A DNA stretch of 64,000 nt from the NCBI RefSeq assembly GCF_002335805.1, contig NZ_NISU01000001.1:2674079-2738078 (forward strand). The letters run 5' to 3'. The translations under genes were made by a program, and so were the position numbers. The notes under the pieces are model-generated. The model did no database searches, was not told the origin of the DNA, and worked only from the letters and a program-made list of their open reading frames with translations. Positions 9,480 to 18,093 of the stretch are shown piece by piece; position 1 is the first letter of the stretch, and each line of letters opens with the position of its first letter. Origin of the DNA: Bacillus sp. FJAT-45350 (GTDB lineage: Bacteria > Bacillota > Bacilli > Bacillales > NISU01).

Positions 9480-9545
9480 AGATTATTCCCCCTAACCAAT
9501 TGAAAAATAATTAAGGAAAAAGTACAACTCATCCTTAACTAAAGA

Positions 9546-9650
9546 TTACTTCACCTGCTCCTCTAGCACCTCTTTTAAAAACTCGATCGTACTTTCTTCA
9601 CTCGGATCATTAGTGCCAAGTTCGTCGCAGAAGCTTGGGAGGTGACGGAC
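9546..9650 (-). pseudogene. 3' coding remnant, unrecognised
   Basis: A short minus-strand frame ending in TAA at 9546 reads VRHLPSFCDELGTNDPSEE and a charged helix (EFLKEVLEEQVK). It has the composition of a genuine protein C terminus but is closed by a stop immediately upstream and has no start. I take it as the tail of a lost gene between the HEPN-motif gene and the nuclease pseudogene. Confidence 0.35.
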
Positions 9651-9695
9651 TGTTTATCAGTACTACTATTCATTTTACGTATTTTTACCAATACA

Positions 9696-10363
9696 TTACC
9701 CTACAAGTCCTAACTTTTTCGCTTCTTTCTCCTGCCACTTTACTATTCGATCCACAACCCAATTTTCGCCTCTACAATTAATTTTAAATTTATCCGCTTC
9801 TTTCAATGCTTCTTTTGTATAGCCTGTTGTTGTAATGAACATAGCAAGTGGACAACTATGGTTACGCTTGGCAGAATTAAGTTCTCTAATTTCTTTAACT
9901 GTTATTTGATTACCTGAATTGATGTAGTGTTTTATCTGAATAGCCTCGTCTGCTTTGTCTCGGAAGTTATAAATGATTAAATCGACTCCACCATCTGCCC
10001 CTTCGGAAGTTTCCCTTGGTTTATATCCTCTCGCCTTAAAGTAGTGAAAACAGAGACGTTCAAATTCTCTCCATGATAATTTCTCTAAAGGGGTTATTAA
10101 AATCTCATTATCTGAACGTAACCGTTTCTGGGAGCTAGTGCTGGCTGAACTCTTTTTATTTTGGGATGCTTTTTTCTTTTTCTGTTTTTTTCAGGTATCA
10201 ATTGGTGTACTAACAAGTGAATAATTAGAGGGCCCACAATTACTAAACCGAAAAAGAGAAATAAATTGTTACTCTCTAGAAGAAACCAGTACGTTGCAAG
10301 AGCAATAATCATGTATAGTCCAGTCAAAACATTTGAAAGGTTATTTTTTTCTTTTTTCGTCAT
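9696..10363 (-). pseudogene. Membrane-anchored Mrr-like restriction endonuclease, frameshifted
   Basis: The 5' frame (ATG at 10363 behind GGAGG) gives two membrane segments and a basic linker. After a poly-A stretch near 10165-10185 a second frame continues as SASTSSQKRLRSDNE, then a full Mrr-type nuclease domain. That domain has SWREFERLCFHYFKARGYK, the GGVD aspartate and EAIQIKH, the D...QxK catalytic set. It ends at 9696. One base change in the A-run would give about 220 residues. Mrr-type enzymes cut foreign or modified DNA. The catalytic residues are intact, so the break is recent, or phase-variable, or a sequencing error. Confidence 0.7.
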
Positions 10364-10761
10364 CAAATCATCCTCCATATTGCTTTAATTTATTTCTGAT
10401 TAATAAAACATCAATTACTTCCTTACACTTAATTCGACAATATCTCCCATAATCCTCCATATATTATTCTCTAAAATATAGTGACACCCAATAACCGAGA
10501 AATCCCACTCAAAAACTTTTTCTCCCCACCCAATCGCCGAGACGTTTATTCCCCTGAACAATTGACCATAATAACAAATAAAGGACTTGTCCAATGTTCT
10601 CAAGGGACAAGTCCAAATCCAGTTATATTACACTCGGTTATAAGGTAAATGCGCTATAGCGCATTTACCTTATGACCGAGAAAATTATTCTCGGTTATTT
10701 TTATTTTTGCCGAATAACCGAGAAATTGTTGCATATAAATAGCCACCATTTTAACAGGTGG
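10364..10761. other. Non-coding stretch dominated by inverted repeats
   Basis: No gene is supported; the 62-codon frame near 10415-10603 has no homology I recognise. The right half is a run of three hairpins and a terminator, described separately. A single ATAACCGAGAA copy also occurs at about 10488. Confidence 0.5.
10583..10724. repeat. Cluster of three inverted repeats with CTCGGTTAT motifs
   Basis: First, GGACTTGTCC/GGACAAGTCC (10583-10614). Second, a 48-bp dyad at 10633-10680 whose central 34 bp (10640-10673) are a perfect palindrome centred on GCGCTATAGCGC, flanked by CTCGGT and ACCGAG. Third, TTCTCGGTTAT/ATAACCGAGAA (10688-10724). The same CTCGGTTAT motif is thus used four times here. 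They could be protein-binding or recombination sites for the adjacent recombinases, or folded RNA at the end of their transcript. Confidence 0.7.
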
Positions 10762-10764
10762 CTA
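10740..10764 (-). terminator. Terminator of the twin recombinase operon
   Basis: TAGCCACC and GGTGGCTA pair around a nine-base loop on the minus strand, followed by TTTATAT. The stem includes the stop codon of the recombinase gene. Confidence 0.6.
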
Positions 10765-12342
10765 AAGAGGTAATGTTAATTGGTTTGACGCTTTTTTACG
10801 TTTGCTGTCAATTCGAAGTTGATATTCAACCTTATGTTCAGAATCAATTGTGATTCTCTTAACTAACGGAAGGAACAAACGCCTTAATGCCATTGAATCA
10901 ATTTTATTTCGGTCAATCATGACATCATCAAGGATGACTTTCCAAGCTTGCCGTTTTAGTTCAGCATTTTGCTTAAGTTCAATTTCTTTATGCTTACTTT
11001 CCATAATATTGTTTGTATTGTCAATACGTCTGCTGGTGTCTTGGTTTAAGATGGACAGAATTTTAATTATCTTTTCTTGCTCATTATATTTGTCCTTATC
11101 TTTTGTTTCTCTATTTATTCTCATATAGTTTTGTAGGTTAGTTTTAACTCTTGATTGTTTTACTACATAATCAGACAGTTGCTTTTCTAGACTTTTAATA
11201 TCTTCCTTAAGTTTGATAACTTCATTTTGAAGCTGAGTGCTAACTTGATTGTACACTTGTTCAAACGTCATTGTTCGAACGTCTAAAAGAATAGGGTCTG
11301 TAAGCTGTTTATCGATAGATGATGCATCAACCTTTAGTCCACAAGTGGAGCAAATGTAGAATTTACCTCCATAAACTTTACCCTTATTACTTTTTGTCCG
11401 TTGATCCTTTGTAGTAAATGTACAATTACATTTTCTACAGACTAAAAGATCCTTTAGCAAATAGCTTGTTTTTAATGATTTTGGACTGACCTTATTTTTT
11501 CTACGGTCCTGATAGATGTTCCAACAAAGTCGCCACTCTTTTTTTGTTATAACAGGCTCGATATAACTAGATGGTGATAAAACCCATTGGTCAAAGTCAT
11601 TAATGGATGTTGTACTCCATTTACTTCGCTTATTCCAACTTACGTATCCAGCATAGAAGGGGTTAATGACAATGCTTTTTACTTTATCTTTAGTCCATTC
11701 CTTGCCTTTGTTAACTTCTGGTGGAAGTATCTTTGCTATTGAAGCAAAACCTTCACCTTTTTTATAAAGGTTGAATATTTTCTTTACTATTTCTAACTCT
11801 TCTTCATATGAATCAAATGCTCGCTTTTCTTTATTGTAACTAAAACCATATGGTGCATTACCGCCTGAGAAGTAGCCTCGTGCTACACGCTTTTCTAATC
11901 CATTATATGTGCGAGTTCGAATATTTTCTGCTTCGTACTTAGAAAAGCTATCCTGTAGTAGCTGCGAAAGGCTATTGATTTTAGTGTCATATTGAATTTC
12001 TGGTGTACTCATAACAATGGGGATATTGCAGTTTTGCATAATTAACTTTATTTGAATGTGTTCTAGTGGATCTCTTGCTAGGCGGTCAGAGTTTTGAACC
12101 GCAATAAAATCAAATTTATTAAATCTTGCATCTGTTAAAAGTCTCTGTAGTTGCACTCGTTCCTCTATCTTGTTGTTCATTGCTGATACACCAGCATCTA
12201 AATATCTTTCAATAATGGTGCATTTATATTTATTTACTAACATATCAACCGAATACATTTGTGTATCCATATCTTGCTGTTTAGTAGAATGGCGCCCATA
12301 AAAAGCACCTTTCATACCTGGTTTAAGAACGTCACTCAGCAT
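10762..12342 (-). CDS. Large serine recombinase (twin pair, second gene)
   Basis: This 526-residue protein has the large-serine-recombinase layout. A resolvase catalytic domain carries Y15-G-R17-H-S19, with Ser19 as expected nucleophile, and NSDRLARD. A recombinase domain (about 150-280) includes APYGF and FYAGYVSW. A CxxC...CxxC zinc ribbon follows (about 300-335), then a long coiled-coil C terminus. Such enzymes integrate, excise or invert DNA at att sites without high-energy cofactors. Its ATG overlaps the end of the upstream recombinase gene by 11 bases (ATGCTGAGTGA), so the two are translationally coupled, as in ccrA/ccrB-like pairs. Its target site is unknown. Confidence 0.93.
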   Translation of the reverse strand: MLSDVLKPGMKGAFYGRHSTKQQDMDTQMYSVDMLVNKYKCTIIERYLDAGVSAMNNKIEERVQLQRLLTDARFNKFDFIAVQNSDRLARDPLEHIQIKLIMQNCNIPIVMSTPEIQYDTKINSLSQLLQDSFSKYEAENIRTRTYNGLEKRVARGYFSGGNAPYGFSYNKEKRAFDSYEEELEIVKKIFNLYKKGEGFASIAKILPPEVNKGKEWTKDKVKSIVINPFYAGYVSWNKRSKWSTTSINDFDQWVLSPSSYIEPVITKKEWRLCWNIYQDRRKNKVSPKSLKTSYLLKDLLVCRKCNCTFTTKDQRTKSNKGKVYGGKFYICSTCGLKVDASSIDKQLTDPILLDVRTMTFEQVYNQVSTQLQNEVIKLKEDIKSLEKQLSDYVVKQSRVKTNLQNYMRINRETKDKDKYNEQEKIIKILSILNQDTSRRIDNTNNIMESKHKEIELKQNAELKRQAWKVILDDVMIDRNKIDSMALRRLFLPLVKRITIDSEHKVEYQLRIDSKRKKASNQLTLPL

Positions 12343-13813
12343 CTTCTCTCGCCTCTTTCACTTGGAGAAATGGGTGTTTGAAGGTGATATCAATTGAAAA
12401 TGGGCTGACTACTACTTTGTAAACAAGCTCATGTAGTAGTTCCAACTTTTCTTCAAATTCTAATTCTAAGAAGGAGGGGCGTATAGTCACGGTCCTATGT
12501 ATAGAAGTTATCCTTTCTTTGACATCACCTTCTTTACTGAGCTGATTAAATAAATTCTCTTGACTAGCTTTTTCTAAAAGAAGTTTATCGTATAAGACCA
12601 TTAACTTTGATTGATGAGATTGCTTGACTTGTTCGTTCATATCATTTTCAATCCATTTCTCAGCTTGCCTAACAATCTGATTATTAATCTTGTTAACCGT
12701 ATCATCATGCTTTTTTAATGTCTGTTTCAAGGTAAGGAGATAATTTGCGTGGTATCTATCAAATAGTCCTTTAAAGTTTGATCTAATAAGACTTTCAAAA
12801 AAGTCGATGCAAGCAGCATACACAGTTTCTTCAATCTGCTCTTTATTAACTTTTACTTCTTTATGCTTACCGTTCTTACATTTATAAAGGATGTTTTCCT
12901 TTTTCCTTGCTTTATTAGGGATAAGGGGCTTATTACACTCTGAGCAAAACAGAAGATCTTTGAGAAGATAGTCTACTGATTTCGTATCATAGTTCATTTT
13001 GTTTGTTGCAGGAGAGATTGTCTCTAAAATCTCATTAGCCTTCTGCCATTCATTTTGAGTAATGATAGCTAATTCCTCGATGGGTTTTTCAAGTTTAACA
13101 TTATTGATATTTAAAGTACGCAGTCCCATATATGTCGGGTTCATAATGACTGATTTAATCATTTGTACAGTCCATATATCACCATTCTTTGTAATACCAA
13201 AGTCACGGATCACTTTTTTGAGTTGATTTAAATTTTGATATTTTCCACTTAGTAGTTCTTTATAGATTTGCTTAATATCATTTAGCTCTTCTTCGTTTCG
13301 AATAATTACATCCTTTTGTTTGTCATGTGTATACCCATAAGGCAGGATTCCAATAGTTTTACCTGACATGAAATTTGCTTTTTTTGTAGCAATAAGACGT
13401 TCAACAATCTTGTCTCCTTCTTCGTGAATCATACTGCCCATAATCGTTTCAAGTATTTCACCAACAGCATGATAAACCATCGGTGGCTCATTATCAGCCG
13501 TAAAAATTACTTCAACATTATTCAGTTTTAGAATTCGATAAATTTTTAGGTATTCTAGTATGTTTCTAGCCAAACGGTCTCTTTTATAAACGAATAAGGT
13601 CTTCACTTTTCTTTTTTCAATGTCAGTTAATAATCTAGATAACTCTGTTCGTTTATTCATCGGTACCTTTCTAGCTGATACATTCCTATCTGTATAGTGA
13701 TCATCAATAGGAAGTAATCGGTCAATTGCTTTATCTAGAGCCATTTGTTTTTGCATATCAATTGAGTTCTCTTGCAAATTAATCGAATTACGGTAATAAG
13801 CAACAGTTTTCAT
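12332..13813 (-). CDS. Large serine recombinase (twin pair, first gene)
   Basis: This 493-residue recombinase has a resolvase domain with Y7-R8-N9-S10 (Ser10 as nucleophile) and KRDRLARN. It has a recombinase domain with LPYGY and NPTYMGL, a zinc ribbon (CxxC then CxxxxH/C, about 290-320), and a coiled-coil tail. The start ATG at 13813 follows GGAGG. It overlaps the next recombinase gene by 11 bases and follows a 47-codon ORF, so the three probably form one operon. The pair may act together on one site or be a second system inside the element. Confidence 0.92.
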   Translation of the reverse strand: MKTVAYYRNSINLQENSIDMQKQMALDKAIDRLLPIDDHYTDRNVSARKVPMNKRTELSRLLTDIEKRKVKTLFVYKRDRLARNILEYLKIYRILKLNNVEVIFTADNEPPMVYHAVGEILETIMGSMIHEEGDKIVERLIATKKANFMSGKTIGILPYGYTHDKQKDVIIRNEEELNDIKQIYKELLSGKYQNLNQLKKVIRDFGITKNGDIWTVQMIKSVIMNPTYMGLRTLNINNVKLEKPIEELAIITQNEWQKANEILETISPATNKMNYDTKSVDYLLKDLLFCSECNKPLIPNKARKKENILYKCKNGKHKEVKVNKEQIEETVYAACIDFFESLIRSNFKGLFDRYHANYLLTLKQTLKKHDDTVNKINNQIVRQAEKWIENDMNEQVKQSHQSKLMVLYDKLLLEKASQENLFNQLSKEGDVKERITSIHRTVTIRPSFLELEFEEKLELLHELVYKVVVSPFSIDITFKHPFLQVKEAREDAE

Positions 13814-13866
13814 AGCATCCTCCGTTTGAAATTCTGATTAATAAAACCTATGCACTAGAAATTTGA

Positions 13867-14010
13867 CTAGTCCTTATCTTTAGAAATTTGTTCCAGTAGT
13901 TCTTTTTTCACTATCTCCATGTAAGTTTCAAACCATTGCTTAGCTGCATCTGGGTCATGTACATAGCTGATTGTTTCAATTGTTATTTCTTTTTTTTGAT
14001 GTTTTTTCAC
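13867..14010 (-). CDS. Small protein (47 aa) upstream of the twin recombinases
   Basis: A GTG at 14010 behind AAAGGGTGA opens a 47-codon frame reading VKKHQKKEITIETISYVHDP, then AAKQWFETYM and a charged helix. It ends 53 bases before the recombinase start and is divergent from the XRE gene, with only 30 bases between their start codons. The small size, charge and position next to serine recombinases fit an accessory factor such as a recombination directionality factor, but this is inference; I recognise no named family. Confidence 0.65.
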   Translation of the reverse strand: MKKHQKKEITIETISYVHDPDAAKQWFETYMEIVKKELLEQISKDKD

Positions 14011-14040
14011 AATAACTCACCCTTTCTGGAGGTTCAAAAG

Positions 14041-14439
14041 ATGAAACACATAGGACAAAAAATACGTACAATACGAATTCAAAAAGGAATCGGATTAAAT
14101 GCATTGGCAGGAAAGCTCGAAGTATCGCCTGCGTATCTCAGTAACCTTGAAACGGGCAAGACAGAAACGATTCATTTAGAGTTCCTTGAACGATTACAGA
14201 AAGAATTAAACTGCACTCCCATGGATTTATTTACTGAGGTAAACAGTTCATTATCACAAGACTACAGTGAGTTTGATTATCGAATGGAACGGTCCAAACA
14301 GCTCCTTAAACAACTTCAGCAAACTGAGCCTAAATTTGCTGATTACTTGCTAGCTGTTATGGAAAAAGGGCTAGACCTATACTCAAAGAAGGAACTACTA
14401 CAACCTGAAGAGCAGATTAAGGATTGTGATTATCATTAA
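14041..14439 (+). CDS. XRE-family HTH transcriptional regulator
   Basis: This 132-residue protein begins with a Cro/CI-type helix-turn-helix: IGQKIRTIRIQKGIGLNALA, then SPAYLSNLETGKT as recognition helix region. It ends in a helical tail that may dimerise. The ATG at 14041 follows GGAGG, which is a better start than the longer frame upstream. It is divergent from the recombinase operon, and its promoter must overlap the neighbouring small ORF. It is therefore the likely repressor controlling the recombinases, and so element stability. Confidence 0.85.
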   Translation: MKHIGQKIRTIRIQKGIGLNALAGKLEVSPAYLSNLETGKTETIHLEFLERLQKELNCTPMDLFTEVNSSLSQDYSEFDYRMERSKQLLKQLQQTEPKFADYLLAVMEKGLDLYSKKELLQPEEQIKDCDYH

Positions 14440-14520
14440 CGAAAATGAAGGGAAGTATTCATTAAAATAAATGAGTGTTTGTTTGAGAGAATAGGGTGGT
14501 GGGGAGTTATGTAAGAAAAT

Positions 14521-14558
14521 AAAATTAGACCAAGGTAAATTAACCTTAGTCTAATTTT
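14521..14558. terminator. Bidirectional terminator between XRE and lipoprotein genes
   Basis: AAAATTAGACCAAGGT and ACCTTAGTCTAATTTT form a 16-bp stem with one mismatch and a six-base loop. AT-rich arms give U-runs in both directions. It separates two convergent genes. Confidence 0.75.
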
Positions 14559-14614
14559 ATGTTTAATTAAAAACGTTTGTATGCTATTTTTAGAGACACT
14601 TTTTTGTTTATAAA

Positions 14615-15481
14615 TTACCAAGTAATATGAAATTGGAATTCATCTATATTTATCTCCCAATCATCTGAAGATCCATCTAAGTATAAAGTAAGTTCATTAT
14701 GATCTTCGAATTCTGTTACAGGGAATGAAAGTATACCTTCAGAAGATACACCTGGACGAATATCAGACTGTAATTCAGGATAATCAGAATCCCAGTTATA
14801 CTCTGTATCATATTGTTTACCATCTTGAACTAACTTAGCACTATGTGACCAAAAACTAATAGATGAATCAGAATCATTTTTAATAGTTACATAGACGCGA
14901 GTATCTTTTTCTCCAAATTCAATTTTATCAATAAGTACTGTATACCCTGACTGTTCTTGTTCTTGGTCTACAAGAACTTCATATCTTGTTGGAGAAATCG
15001 CATTAATATAATCTGTAATTTCATATTTGTTTGCTTCTATTAAAGGAACAATAAGTTCAGCTCCAAATGCATTTTCACCTTTAAACTCATCCTTCACCAT
15101 ACCAGTTATATGAATGTAATCTCCATCAGACACTTCAAAATTTGGATCTGGTATACCAACAATAGTGTTATGATCATTTTTCTCTGGGTCAGCCCATATT
15201 TGCAGATACGTACCATCCGCATCATGTTCGACTATAAAGACTCTCCCTATGTAGTCAACATATGAACCTTTGAAATTACCTGGATTACTAAGCATTTGTG
15301 AAAATTCTTGTGGACTTAATACTTCATCTAATTCAGCTTCCACTTTTCCATTGCCTTCAGAATTTACTTCGTTATCCTGATCCCCAACAGACGGATCAAC
15401 TTCTGTGCTTGTATTTTCCCCACAGGCAGTTAAAAACAATAAAGCGGCTAAAGAAAACATAAATAGTTTTAGATAGTTCAT
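14615..15481 (-). CDS. Lipoprotein with OB-fold-like domain
   Basis: From the ATG at 15481 (GGAGGAG ten bases upstream) the product has 288 residues. A lipobox LLFLTACGE directs lipid attachment at Cys and membrane anchoring outside the cell. An acidic linker follows, then a beta-barrel segment (VDYIGRVFIVEHDADG through DGDYIHITGMVKDEF) that looks like a bacterial OB fold. The C-terminal part resembles a DUF4352-type immunoglobulin-like domain (VTIKNDSDSSISF). The function is unknown; it is surface cargo of the yhbH element. Confidence 0.75.
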   Translation of the reverse strand: MNYLKLFMFSLAALLFLTACGENTSTEVDPSVGDQDNEVNSEGNGKVEAELDEVLSPQEFSQMLSNPGNFKGSYVDYIGRVFIVEHDADGTYLQIWADPEKNDHNTIVGIPDPNFEVSDGDYIHITGMVKDEFKGENAFGAELIVPLIEANKYEITDYINAISPTRYEVLVDQEQEQSGYTVLIDKIEFGEKDTRVYVTIKNDSDSSISFWSHSAKLVQDGKQYDTEYNWDSDYPELQSDIRPGVSSEGILSFPVTEFEDHNELTLYLDGSSDDWEINIDEFQFHITW

Positions 15482-15566
15482 TTGACACAAGCTCCTCCCC
15501 ATAATTTACCATTTCATCATACCACAGTTTGGATTTATTTGGTATTTGTTTTGTCGATAAAAACCT

Positions 15567-15767
15567 TTACTTACTCGTCATATATCCCAACTCCATCGAA
15601 CACATCCCACATATTAGCACCTTTTTAAACTCGACATTCCCCTCTGTATCTGGATGTAGAATATGAAACGCATCAAGCTCCGATTTACTAAAATAGTTGT
15701 TATTACGGTCAACATAATAATTTTCAATGTATGAATCAAATGAACCACATTTATTGCATTTTGTCAT
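15567..15767 (-). CDS. Small zinc-ribbon-like protein
   Basis: The product is 66 residues with CNKCG near the N terminus and CGMC near the C terminus, a pair of CxxC knuckles that could bind one zinc. The ATG at 15767 is preceded by AGAGGTGAT. No family is recognised. It lies between the lipoprotein gene and another small ORF in the element. Confidence 0.6.
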   Translation of the reverse strand: MTKCNKCGSFDSYIENYYVDRNNNYFSKSELDAFHILHPDTEGNVEFKKVLICGMCSMELGYMTSK

Positions 15768-15950
15768 AATAATCACCTCTAAAACTTTTATTCTTTAATT
15801 ATAAGGAATACGCAAACAAAATTACATATGTTTTCCAATTAAAGTCGATAATAGTGCCCATTTATTACAAAAAACAATTATTTATCCAAACGAATAATTT
15901 CACAAAAGAAAAGAGAGCCTAACCAATAATCATATTGGCAGGCTCTTTTG

Positions 15951-16136
15951 CTAATCTACATCTTTGTCATCTGTCTTACATAGATGACAAGCTACAACAG
16001 CATCAACAATCGTTCTTAACACAGGGTTTTTCCTCTCCCATTCTTGTTTATACCATTCTTTCTGTTCATCCTTGTCCATTTGGGCTAGTGGAGAGTGGAT
16101 AATGACGGTCGAGTTGCCAAACTGGTACTCCTTCAT
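15951..16136 (-). CDS. Small conserved-looking protein beside recombinase 3
   Basis: The 61-residue product begins MKEYQFGNSTVIIHSPLAQM, then a charged helix and NPVLRTIVDAV with a CHLC motif. AAGGGGG precedes the ATG by seven bases, so it is a real gene. It is divergent from the third serine recombinase, 198 bases away. I infer an accessory role in the element, possibly in recombination, from this position only. Confidence 0.6.
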   Translation of the reverse strand: MKEYQFGNSTVIIHSPLAQMDKDEQKEWYKQEWERKNPVLRTIVDAVVACHLCKTDDKDVD

Positions 16137-16334
16137 ATGAATTCCCCCTTGCTACATTGTATGCAGCTCGTTTGTTGGGACAACCCATAGAAATTCACGA
16201 GATAACCGACGCAATAAAACGAAATCAAGACGGAATTTCAACGAAAGAAAACGATTCTTACGCATAGTTATGGTAGTACATCCTTTATAGCTGACATATA
16301 CCAGTATTTGAAACTAGCGATAGTAGGTGAGTAA
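16137..16334. other. Divergent promoter region with an open frame remnant
   Basis: This intergenic stretch must hold promoters for the small ORF and recombinase 3. A stop-free plus-strand frame ending at the TAG near 16269 reads AARLLGQPIEIHEITDAIKR, which looks protein-like but has no clear start. CATATA at about 16299 resembles a sporulation-sigma -10 element but no matching -35 is present. Confidence 0.35.
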
Positions 16335-17885
16335 ATGTACCGTAAATACGACCTTGATGTCTTTTTATATCTTAGAAAAAGTCGAAAAGACCTTGAAGAA
16401 GAAAGGAAAGCACAAGATGAGGGGAGAGGGTTTGATACCCTTGATAAACATCGAAAGCAGTTACTAGATTTAGCAAAAAGAGAGCGTCATAACATTATCG
16501 ATATATACGAAGAAATCGTTTCTGGTGAATACATTTCTGAACGACCTATGATGCAGAAGCTCCTTCGAGAAGTTGAAACAGGTATTGCTGATGCTGTCCT
16601 TGTGATGGACATGGACCGTTTAGGGCGTGGGGATATGGTTGACCAAGGTACCATTTATCGTGTGTTCCGATTTTCTGAGACTTTAATTGTAACACCCACT
16701 GAAATTATCGACCCAAATGATGAAAATCAGGAACTAACATTTAGTATTAAGTCACTTATTGCTCGTGAAGAACTAAAAGCTATTGTCAAACGGATGCAGC
16801 GTGGGAGGAGGGCATCTGCAAATGAAGGGAAATCAATTACAAAAGCACCTCCCTTTGGCTATCTTCGAGATGAAAACTTAAAACTATATCCAGACCCTGA
16901 AAAAAGCTGGGTAGTTAAAAAAATATTTGAAATGATGGCTAGTGGTCACGGGAGACAGAGTGTGGCACAGGAGCTTGACCGTTTATCTATTAAACCACCA
17001 GAGGGTGAATACTGGAATCCATCGACTATCTCTTCTTTTCTAAAAAATGAAGTCTACCTCGGTCATATCATATGGGGGAAAATAAAGTACATTAAACGTG
17101 ATGGTAAATATGAAAAAAGAAAAGTTCCTACTGAACGCTGGCAACGACATGACAATGCCCATGAACCTATTATCTCAACAGAACTGTTCGAGCAAGCTAA
17201 TACTGCTCACAGCAAACGCTGGCGTCCACCAACTGTTACAACGAAAAAACTATCTAATCCATTAGCAGGAATTCTTGTCTGTGAATTATGCGGACACTCT
17301 ATGCTCTATCAACCAAGAAAAGACCGTCCAAACCCACAAATTCGTTGTGTACAACCATCCTGTAAAGGAGTACAAAAAGGAGCTTCTCTAAAACTTATTG
17401 AGGAGCGAATCATTCAAGGGCTGAAAGAAATAGTTGATGCCTTTGAAATAGACGCGAGTATGATTGAGAAGAAAAAACAAGTTACCAATGAAGCACCTTT
17501 AAAAGAGAAAGCTTTAGAAAAGAAATCAGCTGAATTCGAGGAGCTTCAAAAACAAAAAAGTAGCCTCCATGACTTTCTCGAGCGTGGAGTCTACGATATT
17601 GATACATTTATGGAGAGACAGAAAGCAATAGTTGAAAGAATTAAAAAGTCTGAAGAAGAAATTAGTCAACTACAAGAGGAATTAAACAAAGAAAAACAGC
17701 AAGAAGAGAACATTAACGAGTTTGTCCCTAAAATTAAAAGTGTTCTAGATGCTTACCATGCTACAGAAGATATAGAAAAGAAAAATCACCTTCTCAAGTC
17801 TGTACTGGAGAAAGTGACTTATTTGCGGAAGAAAGAGTGGACGAAAAAGGATGAGTTTACAGTTCAATTATTTGTAAGAATCTAA
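16335..17885 (+). CDS. Large serine recombinase nearest the right junction; likely element integrase
   Basis: This 516-residue protein has a resolvase domain with Y12-L-R14-K-S16-R (Ser16 nucleophile) and DMDRLGRGDM. It has a recombinase domain with PPFGYLRDE and NEVYLGHIIW, a zinc ribbon (CELC...CVQPSC, about 317-345), and a strongly coiled-coil C terminus (about 390-475). It is related in layout to the SPbeta integrase SprA. The ATG follows TAGGTGAG. It is the recombinase closest to an element end (2.2 kb from the right junction), so it is my first candidate for the enzyme that inserted into and could excise from yhbH; the twin pair is the alternative. Confidence 0.93.
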   Translation: MYRKYDLDVFLYLRKSRKDLEEERKAQDEGRGFDTLDKHRKQLLDLAKRERHNIIDIYEEIVSGEYISERPMMQKLLREVETGIADAVLVMDMDRLGRGDMVDQGTIYRVFRFSETLIVTPTEIIDPNDENQELTFSIKSLIAREELKAIVKRMQRGRRASANEGKSITKAPPFGYLRDENLKLYPDPEKSWVVKKIFEMMASGHGRQSVAQELDRLSIKPPEGEYWNPSTISSFLKNEVYLGHIIWGKIKYIKRDGKYEKRKVPTERWQRHDNAHEPIISTELFEQANTAHSKRWRPPTVTTKKLSNPLAGILVCELCGHSMLYQPRKDRPNPQIRCVQPSCKGVQKGASLKLIEERIIQGLKEIVDAFEIDASMIEKKKQVTNEAPLKEKALEKKSAEFEELQKQKSSLHDFLERGVYDIDTFMERQKAIVERIKKSEEEISQLQEELNKEKQQEENINEFVPKIKSVLDAYHATEDIEKKNHLLKSVLEKVTYLRKKEWTKKDEFTVQLFVRI

Positions 17886-17978
17886 ATAGGATTATTATTT
17901 AGGTTGGCACTATAAATATTTAACAATATAGCTAACGAGAACTTTCCGATATTTTAAAGACTTATAGCATAAAATATA

Positions 17979-18020
17979 GAAGGAACTAGGAGACTTTATC
18001 GTCTTAGTTCCTTCGCTTTT
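17979..18020. terminator. Terminator after recombinase 3
   Basis: GAAGGAACTA and TAGTTCCTTC form a long stem with inner GA/TC pairs and are followed by GCTTTT on the plus strand. It lies between convergent genes. Confidence 0.75.
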
Positions 18021-18093
18021 AAAGTTCTATAGTATCAAGTATTCAATTTAACAAACAATTTTTTCTTGAGTATAGGTATTTTACAAGTTTGCC

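Noticed and set aside
9546-9650. Possible third copy of the yhbH junction (CAGTCCGTCACCTCCC resembles CAGCCGTCACTCCAC)
   Set aside because: The match covers about 15 bases with indels and the protein read (VRHLPSF) departs from YhbH at once; chance similarity is more likely.
10415-10603. 62-codon minus-strand ORF beside the inverted repeats
   Set aside because: No homology recognised and part of it is repeat sequence; left as non-coding.
16280-16320. Sigma-E or sigma-K promoter for recombinase 3
   Set aside because: CATATA resembles a -10 element but no -35 sits at 14-16 bp; calling it would be driven by the hypothesis.
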